In this document: positions 50,257-60,989 of the stretch, piece by piece
How the letters are laid out: every line of letters starts with the position of its first letter
Position numbering within the stretch: position 1 is the stretch's first letter
Assembly: GCA_015499995.1 (NCBI GenBank)
Contig: JADNRV010000059.1
Location: forward strand, 1 to 64,000
Source: Flammula alnicola
Lineage: Eukaryota; Basidiomycota; Agaricomycetes; Agaricales; Strophariaceae
Reading direction: 5' to 3'
Length of the DNA: 64,000 nt
The notes under the pieces: generated by a model
Database searches by the model: none
The model's input: only the letters and a program-made list of their open reading frames with translations
What the model was told of the DNA's origin: nothing
Translations under genes and position numbers: made by a program

Positions 50257-53025
50257 ATGGCCTCTACCAGTATAACTTCTCCAGTAACACCAAAGAAGTC
50301 CAGGTCCAGTAAATACACTGCAGCAACCCCTAGAAAGAGGAAGAAACCTGCACACCCATCACTTCATGGGATCAAAGATTTGAACGAAACCGTTCTCGAT
50401 GTCAAGAACCGAATGAAAAAGCTTTTGAAGCTGAGTTTTGAAGTCGATGATTGGCAGGCTCACATGGTTCACCGAGTAAGGAAGGGTTACGATTCAATTT
50501 TCATTGCGGGAACTGGATACGGGAAGAGTCTTATCTTCCAAGGACTAGCGGCATTAGCACCAGAGAAAACCCTAATCGTAATATCACCATTAAAGGCATT
50601 AGAGCGAGATCAGGTATGGATTGATAGGATTGATAGTTTTCCATTAAATAATGGGTGCAAGGTCGCGGAAGCACAGGCAAAGCGGCTCACTGCTGCAATG
50701 GTCAACCAGAATACAGCGTCTCCAGAAATGTGGCAACGACTTCGAAAGGGAAAAGATCAACTATACTATGTCTCACCTGAGATGGCTCTTGGGGACTCGT
50801 TTACCCAGCTATGGCAAGACCGACATTTCCGTAATCGTGTGCAGGCCGTAATCGTTGATGAAGCGCACTGCATCGCGGAGTGGGGAGATGAGTTTCGAAA
50901 AGAATATTCTGGCCTTTCAAGGCTTCGAAATTATATCGGCCGTGAAGTTCCTGTTGTTGCGTGTACTGCGACATGCTCAACAGAAACTTTTAACGTGATC
51001 TGGTCTTCATTGGCCTTTGGTAATCGGCCATTCTGGGGACTCGATGTCGGTTGCGACAGGAAGAACTTGGCTTTCCTCACGCGGCCTCTCGAAAACACTT
51101 CAAACGCTGTTCTAGATGCCCTCAATATATTCCCAGACGAAATTACTGGTGATACGCTTCCTACTGATATTCCGAAATGTTTATTCTATTGCGAAACATT
51201 GGCCGAATGTGTGAAGGCAATGGAGACAATTAGGAAGATCTTGCCTCCTCATCTGCGTCACATTGTACAGACATTTGTGGGCCTGACCTCCGAGGCGGGA
51301 AAGGCATTAACATGGGATCAATTTCGCTTGGGACACTACCGAATATTATGCGCAACAGATGCTGCTGGGATGGGCTGCAACGTTCCAGATGTTGCGTTTG
51401 TTGGCTTGTTCTGTGTACCGCGCAGCCTCTCTGTTTTGGTTCAGCGATGGGGTCGTGCTGGCCGTAATAGAAATACCCAGGCAACGTGCGCTCTTTTTGT
51501 TCAGAAATGGGCCTTTCGGCCCCATGGCCCAGCCAAAAAAAATAAAAAGGGCAAGGACAAACCTCTCGAGCCGAAATCGCACACCGCTCAGCGCGAGAAG
51601 ATGGATAAACCGCTGGAAAGTCTCATAAACCTAGGTTTTGACAAGAAAAAACCCGGTGCGCAATTCCTCGAAGTGTTCTCTATGTACCAAATTAATATTC
51701 AAATTTTAGGATGCATTCATCACTATTTGAGGACGCAGCTTCGTCCCGAAACTCGGCTCAATACATACACTGAATTAACGCAGGCCTTTGAGCGCCCAAC
51801 TACAGTTGGCATTCGCACACAGAAATCTCAATTCCAGCTCTCGTGGACGGTGCTTGAATCAAAAGATCGCCAGGCCCCATCCACTAATTGTTGCGGGTTT
51901 TGTGTGCCGGCGTTACATCTGAAGTACGCTGCTCCTCGGGGAGATGATCCTCGATTAACAGCATATGCTTCGGACTTCCTTTTTCCCTTACATATCACAA
52001 GTACGGCAGATGACACTGCGATGACAGCCACTCAATTTCCCACCCGACCTCATTCATCTTCTATTACATCCACAATCTCCACGACCTCGAATATCAGCGC
52101 TAGCTCTACCAAGGACAATCGAACTACTGCCATCGCTATCCCAATGTCCCAGGCACCATTTGTCCCCCTCAAAGGAAAGTTCTCGCTTCCGGAGACTCAG
52201 CGTGAGCATCTCGAGGAGTTGCTAGTGGAATGGCGCGAAAGGAAAGCCAAAAGGCGATCTCGACGGATGATTATATCAAGCGAACTAGAATTACCGACCG
52301 ACCAGTTAAAGAAACTGACTGAGCATGGCGGCGATTTCCTTCGTGCTCAAGTCATAACGCCACAGCTCATCAAGAAAGTAATCCAGTGGGACCTGGCATC
52401 GGCAGACGATCTCCGAGAGGTTGTCGAAATTATTTCAGAATGGCGCCAGGAGGCAAGGCCCAAGACTGTGCCCATAGAACCGGCGCTAAAACGCAAGAAG
52501 ATTAGCAGAACACTTCCTGATATTACGGAGAACGATCCAACACCTCGCGCATCCCCAGTACAAAATTCGCAGCCCCTTCCACAACCATCTTTCTCACCTA
52601 TACGAATGCCATTCCCACCTCTGCCAACACCTAGTACTATGCCGACACTCAACAATGGCACGATGATTAATATCGCAGACCCTTTCTCACAATCTGTCGA
52701 ACTCACTATTCAACATTCTCACCCATTATCTCAAGCTCGAGTCATTTCGAATCAACCACCTTCCGTAACCTCGAATAACTTCGTCCTTCCTGCGCAGTTT
52801 CCCAGCTATCCGCCCATGATCCAGCCGAGCCAAATTCCGATTCCACAAACTGCTTCAAATGCGCGACGTTACACACCTGCATACTATCCCAACTATTACT
52901 GCCCCAATTACTACGTGAATCCCAGCCAAAATAACTCGCAGCCCATCCCCGGACCTTCTTCAAGCACAGGTCCTCGGTCTCACTATCGCGCGCAGACGGC
53001 TTACTATGCCCCACCTAATAAATAG
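50257..53025 (+). CDS. RecQ-like superfamily 2 DNA helicase (copy B)
   Basis: A single-exon gene of 922 residues, unusual in a region where introns are frequent. Motif 0 is seen in DDWQAHM (residues 64-70), the ATP-binding loop GTGYGKS at 85-91, DEAH at 201-204 with AEWGDEFR after it, ACTAT at 235-239, ILCATDAAGMGCNVPDV at 363-379 and QRWGRAGR at 396-403, so the RecQ core is complete. The basic N-terminus may direct it to the nucleus. The C-terminal 400 residues are poorly ordered, with a basic helical patch (ERKAKRRSRRMIISSELELP) and a Pro/Gln/Tyr-rich tail. It differs clearly from helicase A (DEAH against DEVH, no cysteine clusters), so the two are old paralogues, not recent copies. It is convergent with DUF6589 copy B. 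Confidence 0.9.
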   Translation: MASTSITSPVTPKKSRSSKYTAATPRKRKKPAHPSLHGIKDLNETVLDVKNRMKKLLKLSFEVDDWQAHMVHRVRKGYDSIFIAGTGYGKSLIFQGLAALAPEKTLIVISPLKALERDQVWIDRIDSFPLNNGCKVAEAQAKRLTAAMVNQNTASPEMWQRLRKGKDQLYYVSPEMALGDSFTQLWQDRHFRNRVQAVIVDEAHCIAEWGDEFRKEYSGLSRLRNYIGREVPVVACTATCSTETFNVIWSSLAFGNRPFWGLDVGCDRKNLAFLTRPLENTSNAVLDALNIFPDEITGDTLPTDIPKCLFYCETLAECVKAMETIRKILPPHLRHIVQTFVGLTSEAGKALTWDQFRLGHYRILCATDAAGMGCNVPDVAFVGLFCVPRSLSVLVQRWGRAGRNRNTQATCALFVQKWAFRPHGPAKKNKKGKDKPLEPKSHTAQREKMDKPLESLINLGFDKKKPGAQFLEVFSMYQINIQILGCIHHYLRTQLRPETRLNTYTELTQAFERPTTVGIRTQKSQFQLSWTVLESKDRQAPSTNCCGFCVPALHLKYAAPRGDDPRLTAYASDFLFPLHITSTADDTAMTATQFPTRPHSSSITSTISTTSNISASSTKDNRTTAIAIPMSQAPFVPLKGKFSLPETQREHLEELLVEWRERKAKRRSRRMIISSELELPTDQLKKLTEHGGDFLRAQVITPQLIKKVIQWDLASADDLREVVEIISEWRQEARPKTVPIEPALKRKKISRTLPDITENDPTPRASPVQNSQPLPQPSFSPIRMPFPPLPTPSTMPTLNNGTMINIADPFSQSVELTIQHSHPLSQARVISNQPPSVTSNNFVLPAQFPSYPPMIQPSQIPIPQTASNARRYTPAYYPNYYCPNYYVNPSQNNSQPIPGPSSSTGPRSHYRAQTAYYAPPNK

Positions 53026-53085
53026 ACTTCAATTAGATTGATAGCATGTAGTAGTACAGTACTAGTATTTACTCGCCTTCAAAAT

Positions 53086-55917
53086 TCAGCCCCACCTCCA
53101 AGGCCTCCCAAGCCCGGACAGCGCTGCTGTAGCCTGTAAGTCATCCCCATCATCAAGATCATTGAACTCATCTCCAGCTATCGGATTTCTATCTTGTGCA
53201 TCGAAGGCGCTTCCATTGATCAAGACGTCGTGATCTTGAGCGGCATTGATGGCTGTCTCAATGGGGTAGCCAATTGCTGGATCCCAGGCTGTTGTGCGGA
53301 CGAACTCTGTAAATTTCCCTCCATTCAACAGCTTCGCCCCAACGTCAAAACTGTCGAAAATCATGCTCTGCGGAGGTGAGGTGACTTTGCTGTTCTTGTT
53401 CACTTTTGCAGCTGATAAAATCTCTCGATCCGATGTCTGCTCGTGCAGATGTGCAGACATCATTTCTTCTGCGAGGAGACGAAGGTCTTGCTCAGTGCTG
53501 ACTTCTTTGTGTCTTCGGGAACGGTCGGTGTGGCCAAAGGTACGCTCAACTTTATGACTGATATCTCGAAAGATTTCAACGCACGCCGATCCTTTTTCAA
53601 TGATGTAAACAACAGTGACTCCAGATCCTTTTGCGATGAAAACTCGCTGGTAAGTTGATCAGTATATTTCTCTTCCAAAAATACTAATTCAAATATACCT
53701 TCACCCAAAAGTTCAGCTGCTCAACGTATAGATCGGCTGCAATCCAACGACCTGGAAGGCCCCAGCGATTAACAAACCAAGATTGTTCGAGCGCCTTGCG
53801 CAGCGCGTCATCTAATTCGTACTTCCATCGCAAGATCAGTTCGAGGCACTCCCGAGCGTAATTGTGAAGACCGGCGCCTCGAAAGGAAAATGACCAATAT
53901 TTGAGGATTCGAAGGACCCGTCCTGCATCAGCATGGCTAACCGCATGCTCGAATTCACAGAACATCAGCGCATCGCGGATAAAATAGATAGAATGAGCGA
54001 GATGATCATCCTTCACGGCCTTTGCGTCTTTTGCCCTTGTTGAGTTTGCATATTTCTCGACGAAGTTTTCTGCAAATTTACTGACATCTCCGGGAGTTGG
54101 ATTCCATTTAGCGAGCTCTGAGCATCGGCGCATTTTTTGGTCAAGCATTAGCGAGTATAAAATTCGAGCAATAAGTGAATGTCGAATGAGGGCCTTTGCA
54201 TCGGCATAGTTGGGTTTTGAAGCATCCCAGGTACGATTTAGCAATCCTTTTTGTTTTGCGAGTGAGCCAGGATCTAGAGCAGCATTGCCGAAATGAAGAC
54301 GCATCAACATGTGCGATGCGTTCAAGGCAAAGTGGAATAGTTGACTGATGTCTTCCACGTATTCCAGGCGCTCCATCGAGTTGACATCCGTATTCCGATC
54401 CCGTCGAGCGCTTCGCAAATTGCTTGTAGTAAGCCAATCGCCTCCTACGATACGCACTTTGTTTGACCATTCTTCTTCACTAAGTCCAGAAGTCTCTTGA
54501 AGCTTTTTTAGCATTGTGATTATCCCGACCTTCGATCCCTCGTCGACATCAAAAACACCCAATGGACGGGCGTCTGTTTTCTTGGGTGGTAGCGGCCTAT
54601 CTTTGGGCATTTTCGCATCTGCGTTCTTGACCATCTCCTCTCGATCCTCCCATTTATCGCTCCCAGGACAATATGCGATGACCATGTGGGCCACAAGCCC
54701 CTCAAATGAACTGTAGATTTTATCGTCGTCATCCTCCGTTGGCTTTATATCCTCTCCCGAGGCATTTGCCCGCAAACCTCGCCGTTTCAACTTTTCCTCG
54801 AGATTTTCGGCACCTGGAGGTGCATCTGGGAGAGCAATAATCGCGGCGTTGGTAGCGTGTATCATATTATTTTTGTTGAAAAGCCGTTGCTGAGATTTTC
54901 GTAGGAATATATTGATGTTATCGAAGATCGAGAGGGACAGGGTCGGCCCTCTCATTAGCTCGATGGCGTAGGATTTTGCATCATCGGACAGAATTTTTTT
55001 CAGCCGTTCAATGGTGCTTATCGAGATGCACACACCGGCATTGCTGAGCGTCGTTATAACCCGCGAGCCTGTGCCGCCGATTTCAAGAAATAGTCCAAGA
55101 ATCATTGGGAAAAGGTTAGTCGCCGTGTTCCGCGTGAAAGCCATCATGCTAATGACAAAAACCAGGGTCTATTTCACACTTGAGTCTATATGCACGAGCA
55201 GGAATCAAATAGACTTACGAAGGTGGCATTCCGAACGAAGCCTTCTTTGTACCAATGCTTCCCAGTCTCTCCCATAAACTGTTCCGCGGACGGTCGGCCT
55301 CTATCTTCCCCACTGAAGTCTTCATCCCAATGGTTTTCATCTTCGTCTGGGTCTTTATTCTTTCCACTTGTACGTTTGTTGTATCTTTTATACCGGTTGG
55401 GGCTAACGGTGAATGTCGATAGTAATTCCCATGTAAAAGGCGCCGATGTCTTGTACATATTGGCAAGTTTCCCCGGATCGAGGACATCGCAAATGTGAGT
55501 GACTCTGCACTTCTTCAGGATGACTTTGTATGCGCTATCTGCGATGATTTTATCGCTTTCTTCTAGGATCACTTCTTTTGCGCACGGTTTTACAAGATAT
55601 TCGTGGAGGTGAGGCCGACTGTGCGGAAAATTCCTGTGCCAGGTTTCGTAAAGTCTTCTTGGTGCGAACTTGGTAGCAGTAATGGCTGTAGGTCTATATC
55701 CCATAAACATGCCGGCCTGGTGTCTGACAGTCTGGATTTTGCTTTCGAATATAAAGCAGAGGAATTCCAGGAGGGAGAGATTCAAATGCAAGATCAAGGA
55801 GAAGACAAGTTCACATTGGGTGGCCTGATCTCGAAGATCAACAGGGGGGTCGAAAGGCAATCCTAGCCTCTTCTCCCATTGTGGATTTACAGAAAATCCC
55901 TCGAGAATCGTGGTACT
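53086..55917 (-). CDS. DUF6589 protein (copy B)
   Basis: Same architecture as copy A, with an open frame throughout three exons. The N-terminal exon (start at 55917, MSTTILEGFSVNPQWEKRLG; an in-frame ATG also at 56007) contains CELVFSLILHLNLSLLEFLC, aligned with EEIFALLSKWKWSIGDLFLH of copy A. After an intron come SMMAFTRNTATNLFPMI, IFDNINIFLRKSQQRLFNKN, IVGGDWLTTSNLRSARRDRN, FHFALNASHMLMRLHFGNAA and LHNYARECLELILRWKYELD. The last of these leads to NRWGLPGRWIAADLYVEQLN. These blocks correspond in order to those of copy A (FDN; GGD; Glu; PGR..A.D). A last exon gives a short acidic tail ending at 53086. A role as a DDE-type recombinase is inferred, not shown. Confidence 0.82.
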
Positions 55918-56081
55918 CATTGTATAATCTATGGAGGTCTCTTTGATGCTGCCTCGGTACACGGTGTGACCATGTGTGACCACAATCACGCACTTGTGCT
56001 CGCCCAATGTACATGTAGTCTCTCCTAGCCAGACTGCGATATATGTGATGTGCCCTTCGGATCACGATATATGAAGTCTGT

Positions 56082-56534
56082 TTTTTACCGCGCCCTCCAA
56101 ACCGTGTCAGAAAGTTGTTATGTAATCTTCGGACTTCAAAAATATGGTGGGGCGCATTTTCTTGACGACGAAACTGTTTTCGGACAAGGTTTGGAGAGGG
56201 AGATATTTAAAGAGTTTCAATAAACATGGTTTTCGATTTTGAGAGCTTGGGACTTCATGCGGATGAGCTAGGGAAATGGATCCGCCGCGCAGAGCACGGT
56301 CAAAGATTATGTAAGCTAAATTCGCAGCCTGACCCACCGGAATGTAAGCTACCACAACAACTCCTCTTCTCAGGACGAGATTTTCACTTAGCATATTTTG
56401 AGCCAACAGTATACACTTTGCCTCTAAGAAGTCGCGAAATACCAGCGTCGTCGCGTCCAGTCGACGCGACGAGAATTGAAGCTCCGAAGATTACATAACA
56501 ACTTTCTGACACGGTTTAGGGGGCGCGGTAAAAA
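56082..56534. mobile_element. Small inverted-repeat (MITE-like) element
   Basis: Arms of about 55 bp at 56082-56136 and 56478-56534 are reverse complements with two mismatches and one indel, outer end TTTTTACCGCGCCC. About 340 bp lie between them. An open frame inside (56226-56498) shows no domain. It starts about 75-165 bp beyond the DUF6589 copy B start codon and could be a separate insertion or part of that element's end. Confidence 0.65.
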
Positions 56535-56845
56535 CAGGACTAATGTACATGCACGCTCACATACTTCCCGATAACGCTCGGTCTCACCATTTTAGGCATG
56601 GATTGTACATATGTTCTATATATCATATCCAGTTTTTGTTTGGCAAAAAACGCCCATTAATAACCTCGTATTCATCTCATATTGTGAACCAAGGATTTCA
56701 CAAAGTGATTCTTGTATATAGACTAGAAAATTTTCAAGACAATTATTTTTATTAAAAATCACATAGAAGAGTAGCTATACATCCTGGCTTTACGATACAG
56801 TTTATTTGAAGAAGAAACGTTGAGGCCTCGTTGAGTTAGATACCA

Positions 56846-56937
56846 TTAAGAAAGCCCATCAAATCCGTCACTCTGAAGCAAGCCCCTTCAGAGAAGGTGT
56901 CCGGGAACCGGACCGGAGCAGGGGCTTGCTCCGAACC
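56846..56937 (-). repeat. Dispersed foldback repeat, copy 2
   Basis: Matches 42244-42366 in inverted orientation: ends CGAACC and CGTCACTCTGAAGCAAGC, with inner arms CAAGCCCC and GGGGCTTG. The loop is shorter than in copy 1. Confidence 0.7.
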
Positions 56938-56982
56938 TACCAGAATGGATCAACCACTGAGGCTCACACAGCGCTCAGCGCT

Positions 56983-57017
56983 CAATATTCAATATTCAAT
57001 ATTCAATATTCAATATT
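56983..57017 (+). repeat. 7-bp microsatellite (AATATTC)n
   Basis: About five tandem copies of AATATTC. Confidence 0.9.
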
Positions 57018-57493
57018 CAATGTCAGTCTCAGACGAGTCCCTCTTCATGCACGCCACCAGAGACGAGATAGAAGGCTACAGTTTGATCGGGCATAGAGAT
57101 GACAGACGAGAGAGGTGGTGGTAGAGGAGAAAGAAGACGAGACGGTATAAGGCTAAATTTTATCAGACGCTTGAAATGAGGTCGTGATGTGTGAATGTCA
57201 TTGTTGTATGTGAATTAAGAGAAGGTTGAGAAAGGAAAGCAACGAACGAAAACAAGCACCAAGAACAATGAACAATGAACAAAACAATGAACGGTATAAA
57301 ATGCAGGAAAAATACAAAGTGTGAGCAGTCGGGGCGCGGCCTCGGATGAGCAAAGTGTAAAATGCAACAGCAGCGGCAGGTCGGTTGAGGCTTGAAGAGG
57401 AAGGGGTATAGAAATCGAGTTCTGAAGCCCGCCAATGACGACAAGCAGACGTAGACGCAGGCGAAAGGCTCAAACCGACTCGAAATCCGCCCC
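57018..57493. other. 3' flank of the HMG-box gene
   Basis: No gene recognised. Contains short AACAATGAAC repeats near 57265-57290. Confidence 0.4.
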
Positions 57494-59297
57494 TCATCCC
57501 CACCCATATTCCGCCCAAAGTTCGCATCCATAGGCGTCCGCATCGGCTTTGGGGCGTGCAGGTATCCTTCCTGCTCCGTAGTTTGCGATGAGACGACAAA
57601 GATCATACCCATACATCCCACCCATACCCATGCCGATACCCATCACCCCATACTGGTCATGGTCATACATCCCCATGGTTGACTCGGGAGGGTATAGGCT
57701 GTCGAGATGCATGTAGGAGTTCATGCACAGGTCGATAGAGGGAGAGGGCAAACCGGAGGATGAAGTCGACACTGAGGTTTTCTGAGGTGGCAGTTCGGCG
57801 GAATGGTAGAGAGGAGCGATGGAGGTGTCGAGCGCTGTACTCGACGAAGAGGACGTGCGAGGACGTACGGGCGAGGCTGGGTCGACAGATTCCTCGTTTG
57901 CTCCAACACTCCTAGAGATAGAAGCAGCTTTCTGCATCTGCTGATTATCATCACCGTTCCAGAAAGAGAAATAAGCGAACAGCTCCGGGTCGACATCTGG
58001 TAAGGGGTTGTGGTCTCGGTCCATTGGCAATGGCATGTCCATACTCATCCCGAACTTGTGGATGGACATGGGCATCGTCCACGAGCGGCGGAAGAAAGGC
58101 TGCATGGAGGAAGCGCGATGGTGGCCTAGGGCTAGGGACGAGCGGGGGCTGGTTTGCGGGTAGGGCTGTGGGTGCGGGTGGAAGCTTTGTTGCGGCGTCT
58201 GAGAAGGGAAGGACCGCTGCAGGAATTGCACTGAAGGAGGAACGGGAAAGGCTCCCTGCTGTCGCTGTTGCTGCTGGAACGGATTCGTGAATTGCTGCTG
58301 CTGTTGAAGCCTTGGCCCTGATTGAATCGCGAGATGACTCCACAGGTGACGTTGGGCGCGACACGAAAGAGGGTACCGGAAGGAAGAGTGACATCACCAG
58401 CAGACGAGCCAACGTAGGGGTTGGAATTCGCGAACCATTCGTAAGACAAACGAGCGACGATGATAACGCGTGTTCATGCCCATAAAAATGAGGAGGATTG
58501 AGGAGGGAAACCCGTGTTCATACAGAAAAGAAGGTGTAGCGACACAGGCATGTGAAAAATTGTGACCTCCCAGATGCGTTTCTCCGCTTGACGAAGCTCA
58601 CGCTAGCAGGTACCTATGAGACCGACGAAGAAGAACCATGATAAGCTGTCGGTTTGGAAAGAAGGAGATGGATGTGATAGGACGTACCAATGATGTTGGA
58701 CAAGCTACTGTGGTTCGTCTCGATGGCCCCTGGGACGTGCTTCTGCTTCACGAAATCGACTCGGAAAAGCATGAAGGCATTGTGCGGTCTCGGGATATGG
58801 CCTTGGAACCTTCGAAGTTCGCTTGCCGGGCGGACAGCTTTTCTGGGTCGGAGATTGTCCAGGCGTGCGGGAAGAGCCTAGGTTTCAGAGCTCTGACGTA
58901 ACAGCTAGAATCCTCTTCGTCGATTCCGGTGAAGCTAACTGGTGTAACGTTCGGCGCGAATGCTGCGGGGCACGCTGGGATACCGTAGATACCGGCTCTG
59001 GCTGGAGAATCTGCTAAAAGTATGAGAATATGAACAGATAGATGTGCAGAAAACTTACCGTGGTGGCTGCCAGCAAAGCCGAAACACGCCCGACGACTGC
59101 CTGAACTGGAGTGGTATTTCAGTATCGAGGCCCAAACTCAAATCAATTTGCGCTCATGCTCAAGCTATCGACTCTCCTACGGCCCCAGCGACCCTTCTTG
59201 CCCTCAGGAACCTGGCTAGTTCCTCGCATCGGCGCTCGTCCTCTGCAATGGTAAATTGCTTTCGCTTGCTCTTGGAGGCATCCTTCGCTGCGTTCAT
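57494..59297 (-). pseudogene. HMG-box transcription factor, disrupted
   Basis: The minus strand gives a conserved N-terminal block (FAPNVTPVSFTGIDEEDSSC, DPEKLSARQANFEGSKA), an HMG box (HIPRPHNAFMLFRVDFVKQK, then HVPGAIETNHSSLSNIIG), and a Gln-rich C-terminal half ending AYGCELWAEYGWG at 57494. HMG-box factors of this type bind DNA and act in basidiomycete development and mating. Three faults are visible. SKA and HIPRP lie in different frames, because one C is missing near 58800. The codon after GTC in the box is TAG (58603-58605) where related boxes have Trp. The second half of the box after RELRQAEKRIWEV is absent. A piece resembling the region after the box (DERRCEELARFL) lies at 59180-59297, upstream of it. 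The true start is unclear. Confidence 0.68.
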
Positions 59298-59418
59298 CTT
59301 AGACAGGTCCTTGTTCTCGTTGTGAACTGTGGGGATACGTTATGTAGTCGGGGAATTTGGCGGTCGTTGTTGCCCACCTGAGCAGCAAAAGTGACGAGCG
59401 AGCAAAAAAGACATAGGA

Positions 59419-60482
59419 AGCTAAGAACTAGACCTGTGACTGGTCCGAGTATGTGAGAAACCTCACGATACTAGGACCTGTAAAGCGGGACTTGCCGGCT
59501 CTTGTCGCGCGCTATGATCGAAAATGAATTGTTCCGACATGCCCGACGCTCCTTTTTAAGGCAAAGACCTCAAATAGGAAGGTACATTTTGGCAGAGCAC
59601 GTCGAGAGCGAACTCGCGTCTCGCGTTCGCGTTGTCCGTTTTCATTCCTTACCCTCACATGTAGTCCTTTCTTTCACTTTTATGCTTTGGAATATGCTCC
59701 AACACTCAATGGATGGCTTCAGTATCTTCATACTCACGGAATTCGAGATGATGAGAATGGTGAACAAAGGACAGATTCCTGACAGGGAGATGGAGTTCTA
59801 ATCACACAGAAGATGTCGTTGAGCAGTCAAAGTTTGGTAATGGATTTCTCATGGTATAGTTACAGTGGACAGGAGCCTCCATAAGCCATCCAATCTGCTC
59901 TATCCGCTACTACATTGTTGCCAGTTGGTTGCCCCAGTATCCGACTCCGTCGCATACCCAAAATCCACGGTGTCTGTGAGGTCAGCATTCCATATGCGAA
60001 TGATGTCAAACCTGGACCTGCTAGAGGAGCAGTGTTGGACACGTTGAGTTCCTATTCGGAAAGACGCGTCTTCTGGACGTTCGAGCTCTGGAAAGTCGAT
60101 TCGCATTGTGATCTTCTCGAATCTCGGCAGCTTGCCCTTGGCCAAGTTCCTGGCAAAGCAAAGCTCATTGTCGTCGAGGTCGCTGCTGGCACATTTTCTT
60201 GCTGGCTTGAGGAGAGTTTGACATGGAAAGATGGTTTTGGAGGCATCAGAAGTGAGTGTAGATGAGGGAAGCAAGCAAGCAAGGACGACCGTCGTGGACG
60301 CGCTCTGCCAAAACGTACCTTCCTATTCGAGGTCTTTTTCTTAAAAGGGCAGTCGGTGATGTCCGAATGCTCCACTTTCGATCATAGCGCGCGACAAGAG
60401 CCGGGAAGTCCCGGTTTTCCAGTCCTTATATCGAGGGTTTTCTCATATAAGGCTGGTCACGAGTCTAGCTAAGAACTGGAAC
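59419..60482. repeat. Long inverted repeat with ~190-bp arms
   Basis: The left arm 59419-59610 and right arm 60295-60482 are reverse complements at roughly 75-80 percent by eye, with long identical blocks such as GGCTCTTGTCGCGCGCTATG and AATAGGAAGGTAC. The spacer of about 680 bp has a minus-strand open frame (59900-60274) of unknown nature. It may be a non-autonomous element with long terminal repeats or an inverted promoter duplication. Confidence 0.75.
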
Positions 60483-60989
60483 CCTCAATGGCCTCACCGT
60501 GAGACTTCTCTTTCAAAAATTGCGTTCATTCCCACTGACTGACAGACTGACTCAGACTGCTGGATAGGATGCATGCTGCTTCTCTTCGACACGTGTAAGG
60601 CGTCAGGCAATGCCAGGTCGGCCTTCGACGTGCACGAAACTTCATTCCTCCCTTGTTCCTCCCATAGTACAACGTGTTGAGCCCGCTTCTTGCGTCCGCG
60701 AGCTTGAGCGGTATCACTCTCACCATAGATTAAGGACACTCCAGACTCCCTACGTTTCAACAGGTCAGCACCAACTTATTGTCCGGAAAACATGGCATAT
60801 TAAAGTAACTTGGACCGGACAATTGCATTTCTAGCGCTCCTCGAGCTTGGTCCCTCGCATCTCTCATTCACTCTGCCCAGTTCGCAACTAATCTTTGCTC
60901 ACCAACTTGATCGCAACTGTTTGACGGCAAATCATCAACAGGATTCAACAGGCTGCTCAGCCAAGCTTTCCTCCTTACCAATTCCGTCC
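60483..60989. other. Upstream region of the membrane-protein gene
   Basis: No gene recognised. An in-frame upstream ATG at 60810 would extend the next protein, but the extension looks non-coding. Confidence 0.4.

Noticed and set aside
47957..53025. Telomere-linked RecQ helicases
   Set aside because: Subtelomeric RecQ genes are known in fungi, but nothing here shows a telomere nearby, and both genes are paired with DUF6589 genes. The idea cannot be excluded without chromosome position.
56226..56498. Small protein gene inside the 450-bp inverted-repeat element
   Set aside because: No domain, and part of the frame lies in the repeat arm; probably chance.
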